From NCBI RefSeq assembly GCF_036346615.1, contig NZ_CP107836.1, positions 434,001-498,000 of the forward strand: DNA of 64,000 bases, read 5' to 3'. The DNA comes from Streptomyces sp. NBC_00523 (GTDB lineage Bacteria; Actinomycetota; Actinomycetes; Streptomycetales; Streptomycetaceae). Numbering within the stretch: position 1 is the stretch's first letter; each line of letters begins with the position of its first letter. This document shows positions 24,642 through 31,751 of the stretch, piece after piece. Position numbers and translations under genes: made by a program. The notes below the pieces were generated by a model, which made no database searches, was not told the DNA's origin, and worked only from the letters and a program-made list of their open reading frames with translations.

Positions 24642-26543
24642 ATGTCCCACGACACTCCCCCGCGCCCACGGGCGCGCGCCGCAGGCGCGGCCCTGGCCAT
24701 GGCCGTCGCGGCCGTCGGCCTGGCCGGCAGCGGTACGGCCGCACAGGCCGCCGACCCGACGGCTCAGGTATGGGTCACCACCCCCGACGGCGCGAAGAGA
24801 CTGTCCGCCGAGGGCTCCGTCGCCTTCACGGGCTCGCCGCAGAGCGTCGACATCCGCGTCGACGCCAACAGCAAGGGCCAGAAGTTCACCGGCGCGGGCG
24901 CCTCGGTCACGGGGGCCTCGGCCCACCTCATCCAGGGCCTGCCGCAGGACAAGCGGAACGCGCTGATGAGCTCGCTGTTCTCGTCCGCGGGCGACGGCAT
25001 CGGGCTCAGCTATCTGCGCCAGCCGCTCGGCAGCAGCGACTTCAACGCGGACAACAGCCTCTACACGTACGAGGACACCCGCGGCTCCTTCTCCATCGAC
25101 CGGGACAAGGCCGAGATCATCCCGGTCCTGAAGCAGGCCACCTCGGTCAACCCGGCCATCCGCTTCATGGGCACCCCCTGGTCGTCGCCCGCCTGGATGA
25201 AGACCAACAACGCGCTGAACGGCGGCAGCCTCAAGACGGACAGCTACCAGGCGTACGCCGACTACCTGGTCAAGGCGATCAAGGCGTACGGGCAGCAGGG
25301 CATCACGCTGACCGACCTGACCGTGCAGAACGAGCCGGAGTTCGCGGCGAGTTACCCCTCGATGACCATGACGTCGTCCCAGCAGGCGGACTTCTTCAAG
25401 GTGCTCGACCGTACGCTGACGGCGGCGAACCTGCCGACGAACCTGCTGGCCTTCGACCACAACTGGGACCACCCGAACTACCCGTTGGAGGTGTTCAACG
25501 GGACCCCGGGCATGAGCCGGGTCATCGGCGCCGCGTTCCACTGCTACGGCGGCGATCCCTCCGCCCAGCAGCAGGTCGTCAACGCCGGGAAGCGGGTGTT
25601 CTTCACCGAGTGCTCCGGTACGGAGAGCGCCGACCGCTCCACCACGTTCGCCGACACCCTCAAGTGGCACGCCGAGAACCTCGTCGTGCAGAACATGCGC
25701 AACGGCGGCGAGACGGTCATCGACTGGAACCTGGCCCTGGACCAGAACGGCGGCCCGCACCAAGGCGGTTGCTCGGACCGCTGCAACGGCGTCGTGGAGA
25801 TCGCGAACGGCAACGTGACGCGCAACGCCGAGTACTACGTGCTGGGTCAGCTCTCCAAGTTCGTCAAGCCCGGCGCCACCCGCATCGGTTCGACCAGCCA
25901 GGGCAACGGCGGGGTGGAGAACGTCGCCTTCCAGAACCCGGACGGCACCCGTGCGGCGTACGTCGTCAACTCGGCCACCAGCGCGCAGAAGTTCTCGCTG
26001 ACCGACAACGGCAGGTCGCTGGTCTACACGCTGCCCGCGGGCGCGGTCGGCACCTTCGTATGGAGCGGGACCGACGGTGGGACCACGGAGCCGCCCACGG
26101 GCTCCATCGACCAGTCCGCCTGGTACCGGGTGAAGAACGCCGGCAGCGGTGCCTGCCTGGACGCCGCCGACTGGGGCACCGCCGACGGGACCGCGCTCCA
26201 GCAGTGGAGCTGCACCACCGGCGCCAACCAGGGCTGGCAGTTCCGGTCCGCAGGTGACGGCACCTACCAGGTCGTCAACCGGCACAACAGCAAGGTGTGG
26301 GACGTCGACGGCGGCCCCGGCGCGACCGCGTCCGGCACCCGCGTGCACCTGTGGTCGTACGTGGGCGGCACCAACCAGCAGTGGCGGGCGGAGCCCTCCG
26401 GCGCGGCCGGCCGCTACCGCTTCGTCGCCCGCAACAGCGGCAAGTGCCTGGCCGTGGACGACGGGTCCACCGCCAACGGGGCGCACCTCTCGCAACAGCC
26501 GTGCGACGGATCGGCGGCGCAGACGTTCTCCCTGGAGAGCTGA
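24642..26543 (+). CDS. Secreted GH30 glycosidase with C-terminal ricin-type lectin domain
   Basis: A 633-residue exported glycoside hydrolase. The signal peptide ends about residue 37 (AAQAA). The GH30 domain (about 40-495) shows IRVDANSKGQKFTGAGASVT at its start, IRFMGTPWSSPAWMKTN, acid/base E231 in TVQNEPEF, and nucleophile E323 in VFFTECSG. After a short TTEPPTG linker comes a ricin B / CBM13 beta-trefoil (about 505-633), with repeated Q-W type motifs (LQQWSC, NQGWQF, NQQWRA). GH30 members of this layout hydrolyse beta-1,6-glucan, glucosylceramide or beta-1,6-galactan; I cannot separate these. AAGGAG lies 9 bases before ATG 24642. It is divergent from a TetR gene. Confidence 0.9.
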   Translation: MSHDTPPRPRARAAGAALAMAVAAVGLAGSGTAAQAADPTAQVWVTTPDGAKRLSAEGSVAFTGSPQSVDIRVDANSKGQKFTGAGASVTGASAHLIQGLPQDKRNALMSSLFSSAGDGIGLSYLRQPLGSSDFNADNSLYTYEDTRGSFSIDRDKAEIIPVLKQATSVNPAIRFMGTPWSSPAWMKTNNALNGGSLKTDSYQAYADYLVKAIKAYGQQGITLTDLTVQNEPEFAASYPSMTMTSSQQADFFKVLDRTLTAANLPTNLLAFDHNWDHPNYPLEVFNGTPGMSRVIGAAFHCYGGDPSAQQQVVNAGKRVFFTECSGTESADRSTTFADTLKWHAENLVVQNMRNGGETVIDWNLALDQNGGPHQGGCSDRCNGVVEIANGNVTRNAEYYVLGQLSKFVKPGATRIGSTSQGNGGVENVAFQNPDGTRAAYVVNSATSAQKFSLTDNGRSLVYTLPAGAVGTFVWSGTDGGTTEPPTGSIDQSAWYRVKNAGSGACLDAADWGTADGTALQQWSCTTGANQGWQFRSAGDGTYQVVNRHNSKVWDVDGGPGATASGTRVHLWSYVGGTNQQWRAEPSGAAGRYRFVARNSGKCLAVDDGSTANGAHLSQQPCDGSAAQTFSLES

Positions 26544-26559
26544 GCACCCCCGGCCGTGT

Positions 26560-26588
26560 GCCCCCGCGAGCGGTCCGCTCACGGGGGC
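26560..26588. terminator. Hairpin terminator between convergent genes
   Basis: A 13-bp stem, GCCCCCGCGAGCG / CGCTCACGGGGGC, has a single mismatch and a 3-base loop. It lies in the 66-base gap between the GH30 gene and the convergent small gene ending at 26610. Confidence 0.7.
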
Positions 26589-26609
26589 CTCGCGCATACG
26601 CCGCCGGCC

Positions 26610-26897
26610 TCAGCCGAGTCCGCGGTGGGCGGCCCACAGCGTGCCGGCGCGGCTCGCCCCCTCGGCGATCAGGGCCGCCAGTTCGGGCCGGTCGGGCACC
26701 GGGAACGACACGTACGCGCCCCGTCCGCCCTCCACCGGTCGCCCGTACGCCTTGGCGGCGAGGTGGCCGTCGGGGAGGAGCCGGATGTTGAGGGTGGTGA
26801 GCTGGAACTCCTTCCCGCGCCGGGTGTCGGTCCAGCGGAGCTCCGGCGGGACCGTGATGTTGACCGCCAGTGCGCTCACTTCCAGGTCTCCGCTCAT
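26610..26897 (-). CDS. Small hypothetical protein
   Basis: A 95-residue soluble protein, MSGDLEVSALAVNITVPPEL onward, with alternating strand-like segments (EFQLTTLNIRLLPDGHLAAKAYGRP, YVSFPVPDRPELAALIAEG) and no cysteine or membrane segment. I do not recognise the family. Codon usage supports coding. It is divergent from the MfnB-like gene, with 173 bases between, so it is not part of that operon. Confidence 0.5.
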   Translation of the reverse strand: MSGDLEVSALAVNITVPPELRWTDTRRGKEFQLTTLNIRLLPDGHLAAKAYGRPVEGGRGAYVSFPVPDRPELAALIAEGASRAGTLWAAHRGLG

Positions 26898-27070
26898 CCC
26901 CGCATGATCCCACGTGCCTCCGCGCGCCGGGGCGTGCGGCGCTGTGCGCTTGGGCCGCCGTGCTCCCGGGGGTCTCCGCACGCTCTACCGGGGCCCGTGG
27001 GCGGCGGAAATGATGAGCACACCGCAGGTCAACCTGGTGATCCGCACCCCTGCGGCGGAAGGAGCCCAAG

Positions 27071-27826
27071 GTGTTGCTTCTCATCTCTCCGGACAGCGTC
27101 GAGGAAGCCGTCGACTGTGCGAAGGCGGCGGAGTATCTGGACATCGTCGATGTGAAGAAGCCCGACGAGGGGTCGCTCGGCGCCAACTTCCCCTGGGTCA
27201 TCAGGGAGATCCGGGAGGCGGTCCCGGCCGGCAAACCGGTCTCCGCGACCGTGGGCGACGTCCCGTACAAGCCCGGCACGGTGGCCCAGGCGGCGCTGGG
27301 GGCCGTCGTCTCGGGTGCCACGTACATCAAGGTCGGGCTCTACGGGTGCACGACGCCCGACCAGGGGATCGAGGTGATGCGGGCGGTCGTGCGGGCGGTG
27401 AAGGACTACCGTCCCGAGGCGCTGGTCGTCGCCTCCGGCTATGCCGACGCCCACCGCGTCGGCTGCGTCAACCCGCTCGCGCTGCCCGACATCGCGGCCC
27501 GGTCCGGCGCCGACGCGGCCATGCTCGACACGGCGATCAAGGACGGCACGCGGCTGTTCGACCACGTACCGCCGGAGGTCTGCGCCGAGTTCGTCGGTCT
27601 CGCCCATGCCTCCGGGCTGCTCGCGGCCCTCGCGGGCAGCGTGAAGCAGGCGGACCTCGCCACGCTGACCCGTATCGGCACGGACATCGTGGGGGTGCGC
27701 GGGGCGGTCTGCGAGGGCGGTGACCGCAACGCCGGAAGAATCCAGCCGCATCTGGTGGCCGCGTTCCGGGCGGAGATGGACCGGCACGCCCGGGAGTTCG
27801 CGGCCGGCGTCACCCTCGCGGGCTGA
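27071..27826 (+). CDS. mfnB: (5-Formylfuran-3-yl)methyl phosphate synthase-like protein (MfnB family)
   Basis: A 251-residue TIM-barrel enzyme. The archaeal family founder makes (5-formylfuran-3-yl)methyl phosphate from two glyceraldehyde 3-phosphate molecules in methanofuran biosynthesis. Family marks here are [20 protein letters not shown], with the active-site lysine K29 (or K30), the [13 protein letters not shown] strand, YIKVGLYG, and a second catalytic-type lysine K157 in [15 protein letters not shown]. Length matches the family (about 235-250). The start is GTG 27071 behind GGAAGGAG. It heads a four-gene operon with aldehyde dehydrogenase, alcohol dehydrogenase and methyltransferase, which suggests a furan metabolite rather than methanofuran. 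The upstream gap holds a small dyad CAGGT-ca-ACCTG (27025-27036). Confidence 0.85.
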   Translation: MLLLISPDSVEEAVDCAKAAEYLDIVDVKKPDEGSLGANFPWVIREIREAVPAGKPVSATVGDVPYKPGTVAQAALGAVVSGATYIKVGLYGCTTPDQGIEVMRAVVRAVKDYRPEALVVASGYADAHRVGCVNPLALPDIAARSGADAAMLDTAIKDGTRLFDHVPPEVCAEFVGLAHASGLLAALAGSVKQADLATLTRIGTDIVGVRGAVCEGGDRNAGRIQPHLVAAFRAEMDRHAREFAAGVTLAG

Positions 27827-27834
27827 CCGCCGGA

Positions 27835-29220
27835 ATGCCGACCTTCGAAGAGGCGGGGCGCGGGATCCCCGTCACCGACCCGGCCACCGGGGAGACCTGC
27901 GGCCAGGCCCCCGACATGCGGCCGGACGAGCTGGACGCGGTGATCGGCCGAGCCCACCGGGCCTGGTCCGGGTGGCGGGCCGACGCCGCCGCCCGGACGC
28001 ACGCGCTGCTCGGCGCGGCCGGTGCCGTGGAGGCGGCCGGTGACGAGCTGGCGCGGCTGCTCACCCGGGAGCAGGGCAAGCCGCTGGCCGAGTCGTATGC
28101 CGAGGTCGCCCGCACGGCGGCCCGGCTGCGGTACTTCGCGGACCTGGCCCCCAGGACGCGGCGGATCAGCGACGGCCGGCCCGTGCGCAGCGAGGTCCGC
28201 TGGCGTCCCGTCGGGCCGGTCGCGGCGATCGTGCCGTGGAACTTCCCGCTGCAACTGGCGGCGGCGAAGTTCGCACCCGCGCTCGCGGCGGGCAACACGA
28301 TGGTCCTCAAACCGTCCCCGTACACCCCGCTCGCCACCCGGCTGCTGGGGTCCGTTCTCGCGACCGCCCTGCCCGAGGACGTGCTGACCGTCGTCACCGG
28401 GCGCGAACCCCTCGGGGCGCGCCTCGCGTCGCATCCGGGCATCCGGCACGTCACGTTCACCGGTTCGGTGCCCACCGGGCGGGCGGTCGCCGAGGGGGCG
28501 GCGGCCTCCCTCGCCCGGGTCACCCTGGAACTGGGCGGGAACGACGCGGCCGTCCTGCTGGACGACGTCGATGTGGAGGGCGTCGCGGACCGGCTGTTCT
28601 GGGCCGCGTTCCGCAACTGCGGGCAGGTCTGCATGGCCGTCAAGCGGGTGTACGCCCCCGCCCGGCTGCACGCGGAGGTGGTCGAGGCGCTGGCCCTGCG
28701 GGCGAAGTCCGTCACGGTGGGCAGCGGCCTCGACCCGGACACCCGCATCGGCCCGGTCAACAACGCCCCGCAGCTGGCCCGGGTGGCCGAGCTCACCGGA
28801 CGGGCGCTGGCCGACGGCGCCCGGGCCGCGGCCGGCGGGCACCGGCTGGACGGACCCGGCCACTTCTTCGCCCCGACGATCCTCACCGATGTGCCGCCCG
28901 GCAGCGCGGTGGTGACGGAGGAGCAGTTCGGTCCGGTCCTGCCCGTGCTGCCGTACGGGAGCGTCGACGAGGCGGTCGACGCGGCGAACGGCACGGGCTT
29001 CGGCCTCGGCGGCTCCGTCTGGGGCACCGATCTCGACCGAGCGGAGGCGGTCGCGGACCGGCTGGAATGCGGGACGGCCTGGATCAACCACCACGCGGAG
29101 CTGTCGCTCGCCCAGCCGTTCGCCGGGATCAAGGACAGCGGGGTCGGCGTCGCGGGCGGGCCGTGGGGGCTGTACGGAAATCTGCGGCCGTTCGTCGTCC
29201 ACCGCCCGGAGGTGCCATGA
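27835..29220 (+). CDS. NAD(P)-dependent aldehyde dehydrogenase
   Basis: A 461-residue aldehyde dehydrogenase with every key residue. These are N136 in IVPWNFPLQ, the cofactor-site lysine in MVLKPSPYTP, the FTGSVPTG nucleotide loop (208-215), general base E232 in LELGGND, and nucleophile C266 in NCGQVCMAV. EEQFGPVLPVLPY lies near the C-terminus. It oxidises an aldehyde to a carboxylate in the cytoplasm. It starts 8 bases after the MfnB-like gene and overlaps the next start (ATGA), so an aldehyde derived from the MfnB product is the natural candidate substrate. Succinate-semialdehyde-type specificity is another reading of the fold. Confidence 0.9.
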   Translation: MPTFEEAGRGIPVTDPATGETCGQAPDMRPDELDAVIGRAHRAWSGWRADAAARTHALLGAAGAVEAAGDELARLLTREQGKPLAESYAEVARTAARLRYFADLAPRTRRISDGRPVRSEVRWRPVGPVAAIVPWNFPLQLAAAKFAPALAAGNTMVLKPSPYTPLATRLLGSVLATALPEDVLTVVTGREPLGARLASHPGIRHVTFTGSVPTGRAVAEGAAASLARVTLELGGNDAAVLLDDVDVEGVADRLFWAAFRNCGQVCMAVKRVYAPARLHAEVVEALALRAKSVTVGSGLDPDTRIGPVNNAPQLARVAELTGRALADGARAAAGGHRLDGPGHFFAPTILTDVPPGSAVVTEEQFGPVLPVLPYGSVDEAVDAANGTGFGLGGSVWGTDLDRAEAVADRLECGTAWINHHAELSLAQPFAGIKDSGVGVAGGPWGLYGNLRPFVVHRPEVP

Positions 29221-30329
29221 CCAGGAGATTCCGGGCGGCGGTGCTGCGCGGGTACGAGGAGCCGTTCGCGGTCGAGGATGTCGTCCTGCACACCGAACCC
29301 GCACCCGGTGAGCTGCTGGTGGAGATCGCGGGCGCCGGGATGTGCCGGACCGACCTCGCGGTGCGCCGGTCCGCCGGGCGCAGCCCGCTCCCGGCGGTCC
29401 TCGGCCACGAGGGAGCCGGGGTAGTCGTGGCGTCGGGCGGCGGGCCCGGTACGGAGACGGGCGTCGGCGACCCTGTGGTGCTGAGCTTCGACTCCTGCGG
29501 GCACTGCCGGAACTGCCGGGGCGCGGCCCCCGCGTACTGCGACTCCTTCGCCGCCCTCAACCTCTTCGGCGGCCGTGCGCAGGAACCGCCCCGGCTCGGC
29601 GACGCGGACGGGAAGGCGCTGGCTCCCCGGTGGTTCGGCCAGTCCTCGTTCGCCGAGTACGCGCTCGTGTCCGCCCGCAACGCCGTGCGCGTCGACCCCG
29701 CGCTGCCCGTCGAACTGCTCGGTCCGCTCGGCTGCGGCTTCCTCACCGGGGCTGGGGCGGTGCTCAACACCTTCCGCGCCGGGCCCGGCGACCCGCTGCT
29801 GGTCCTGGGCGCCGGGGCGGTGGGTCTCGCCGCGGTCATGGCGGCGGTGGCGTCCGGTGTGCCGGTCGTGGCGGTGGACCGGCTGCCGCGGCGGCTGGAG
29901 CTCGCCGAGCGGTTCGGGGCCGTCCCGCTGTCCGCCGACGCGGCCGGGCTGCCGGAGCGCGTCCGCCGGCTGACGGACGGCGGCGCCCGGTACGCGCTGG
30001 ACACGACGGCGTCGCCCGCCCTGATCAACGACGCGCTCCGGGCGCTGCGTCCGACCGGGACGCTGGGTCTGGTGGCACGGCTGCACAGCGCCCTGTCGCT
30101 GGAGCCGGGCACCCTGGACCGGGGCCGGAGCGTCCGCCACATCTGCGAGGGGGACGCGGTGCCGGGGCTGCTGATCCCCGTACTGACGGAGCTGTGGCGG
30201 GCCGGGCGGTTCCCCTTCGACCAGCTGATCCGTACCTATCCCCTGGCCGACGTCAACGAGGCCGAACGCGACTGCGAAGCGGGCCGGGTGGTCAAACCCG
30301 TCCTGATCCCGGAGGGAAGAAGCCGATGA
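29217..30329 (+). CDS. Zinc-dependent alcohol dehydrogenase (MDR family)
   Basis: A 370-residue medium-chain dehydrogenase. Catalytic zinc ligands lie in GMCRTDLA (C42) and LGHEGAGVV. The structural-zinc cysteines are CGHCRNCRGAAPAYC, with four cysteines in the classic spacing. The coenzyme site is LLVLGAGAVGLAAVMAA, followed by VAVDRLPRRLELAERFGA. It resembles aryl- or benzyl-alcohol dehydrogenases in insert length. It would interconvert an alcohol and an aldehyde, complementing the preceding aldehyde dehydrogenase. Both junctions overlap by ATGA, so it is translationally coupled within the MfnB operon. Confidence 0.9.
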   Translation: MTRRFRAAVLRGYEEPFAVEDVVLHTEPAPGELLVEIAGAGMCRTDLAVRRSAGRSPLPAVLGHEGAGVVVASGGGPGTETGVGDPVVLSFDSCGHCRNCRGAAPAYCDSFAALNLFGGRAQEPPRLGDADGKALAPRWFGQSSFAEYALVSARNAVRVDPALPVELLGPLGCGFLTGAGAVLNTFRAGPGDPLLVLGAGAVGLAAVMAAVASGVPVVAVDRLPRRLELAERFGAVPLSADAAGLPERVRRLTDGGARYALDTTASPALINDALRALRPTGTLGLVARLHSALSLEPGTLDRGRSVRHICEGDAVPGLLIPVLTELWRAGRFPFDQLIRTYPLADVNEAERDCEAGRVVKPVLIPEGRSR

Positions 30330-31240
30330 ACGAGGCATGCGGTACGACGTCCCAGGACCTGGCGGCGGAAGGCGTGGACGGGGGTGTGGGGCTGACCGCT
30401 CTGCTGGTCGCCGCCGCCCGCGCGATCGAGACCCACCGCCGTGACAGCCTGGCCCGCGACATGTACGCCGAGCACTTCGTACGGGCGGCCCCCGCCTGCG
30501 CCGGGTGGCCCGTGCGCATCGAGGAGGTGCCCGACGGGGACGGGAACGCGCTGTGGGGCCGGTTCGCCCGCTACTTCGGGCTGCGGACCCGGGTCCTGGA
30601 CGACTTCGTCGTGCGGTCGGTGCTCACGGGCGCCCGCCAAGTGGTGCTGCTCGGGGCCGGGCTGGACACCCGGGCGTTCCGGCTGGACTGGCCTTCGGAC
30701 TGTGTGTTCTACGAGGTCGACCGGGCGGGCGTGCTGGCCTTCAAGCACCAGGTGCTGACGGAGCTGTCGGCCGCGCCGAGGGTGAACCGGGTGCTCGTTC
30801 CGGTGGATCTGCGCGACGACTGGGTCACCGCGCTGACCGCGTCCGGCTTCGACCCGGCGGCGCCGAGCATCTGGCTGGCGGAGGGGCTGCTGTTCTATCT
30901 GCCGGGCCCCGCCGAGACGTATCTCGTGGACACGGTGGACCTGCTCGCCACCGAGGGCAGCGCCCTGGCCTTCGAGGCGAAGCTGGAGGCGGACCTCCTT
31001 GCGTACCGGGACAGCGCGATCTACACGGCGACGCGGGAGCAGATCGGCATCGACCTGCTCGGTCTCTTCGACCCGGGCCCGCGCCCCGACTCGGCGGGGC
31101 GGCTCGCCATGCGGGGCTGGTCCGCGTCGACGCACACGCCCTTCGAGTTCACCCGTCGCCACGGGCGCGGCCCGCTGCCGGAGCCGAACGACGCGCTGGA
31201 GGGGAACCGTTGGGTGTTCGCGTATCGGCGCCGGACGTGA
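30326..31240 (+). CDS. SAM-dependent methyltransferase (LCM/TIGR00027-like)
   Basis: A 304-residue class I methyltransferase of the leucine-carboxyl-methyltransferase-like group common in actinobacteria. The SAM site is VVLLGAGLDTRAFRLDWP, preceded by RTRVLDDFVVRSV and followed by FYEVDRAGVLAFKHQVL, all diagnostic. The catalytic region holds IWLAEGLLFYLP. Characterised relatives of the fold methylate carboxylates or hydroxyls. It is the fourth and last gene of the MfnB operon (ATGA overlap), so methylation of a furan carboxylate or alcohol is a reasonable inference, not a demonstrated one. It is convergent with a GNAT gene 3 bases on. Confidence 0.88.
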   Translation: MNEACGTTSQDLAAEGVDGGVGLTALLVAAARAIETHRRDSLARDMYAEHFVRAAPACAGWPVRIEEVPDGDGNALWGRFARYFGLRTRVLDDFVVRSVLTGARQVVLLGAGLDTRAFRLDWPSDCVFYEVDRAGVLAFKHQVLTELSAAPRVNRVLVPVDLRDDWVTALTASGFDPAAPSIWLAEGLLFYLPGPAETYLVDTVDLLATEGSALAFEAKLEADLLAYRDSAIYTATREQIGIDLLGLFDPGPRPDSAGRLAMRGWSASTHTPFEFTRRHGRGPLPEPNDALEGNRWVFAYRRRT

Positions 31241-31243
31241 TCA

Positions 31244-31747
31244 CTACGGCAACTCGCGCGTGAGCCAGACGATTTCGCCGTCCTCGTCCGTGGAGATGTG
31301 ATCCCGTACGAAGTCGAGCTTCTCCAGGACGCGGAGCGAGGGCTCGTTCCACGTCCGGACGGTCGACCAGAGCCGTCGCCGCCCGGTCGCGGCGGCGGCG
31401 CCGAGCACGGCGCGGGCTGCCTCGGTGGCGTAACCCTGGTTGTGCGCACGCCGGAAGAGCTCGTAGGCGATCTCGGGCTCCTCCAGGGTGGAGCGGCCGA
31501 TGATCAGTCCGCAGTATCCGATGAAGTCGCCCTCCTCGCGGCGCTGGATGGGGAGGAGGGCGATGCCGGTGTCCTCCGTGCCGGCGAGGAGACCGGCGAT
31601 GCCCTTGCGGGCGCGCTCGACCGTGTAGTTCTCCTCGCCGCGTTCGGACAGCAGCTCGCTGAACTCGGCGGCGTCGGATTCGGCCCAGGGGCGCAGGATC
31701 AGCCGCTCGGTCTCCAGGTGGTACGGCATGGTCGTGTAGGTCGGCAT
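31244..31747 (-). CDS. GNAT-family N-acetyltransferase (RimJ-like)
   Basis: A 167-residue acetyltransferase of the Acetyltransf_3 type. It opens with YHLETERLILRPWAESDAAEF, then FIGYCGLIIGRSTLEEPEIAYELF, the acetyl-CoA segment AHNQGYATEAARAVLGAA, and the closing VRTWNEPSLRVLEKLDFVRD, which carries the family's Asn-Xaa-Ser substrate-side motif. It could acetylate a protein N-terminus or a small amine; the substrate is unknown. It begins only 4 bases downstream of the UvrA-like gene on the same strand, so it is probably co-transcribed. Confidence 0.88.
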   Translation of the reverse strand: MPTYTTMPYHLETERLILRPWAESDAAEFSELLSERGEENYTVERARKGIAGLLAGTEDTGIALLPIQRREEGDFIGYCGLIIGRSTLEEPEIAYELFRRAHNQGYATEAARAVLGAAAATGRRRLWSTVRTWNEPSLRVLEKLDFVRDHISTDEDGEIVWLTRELP

Positions 31748-31751
31748 GCCC

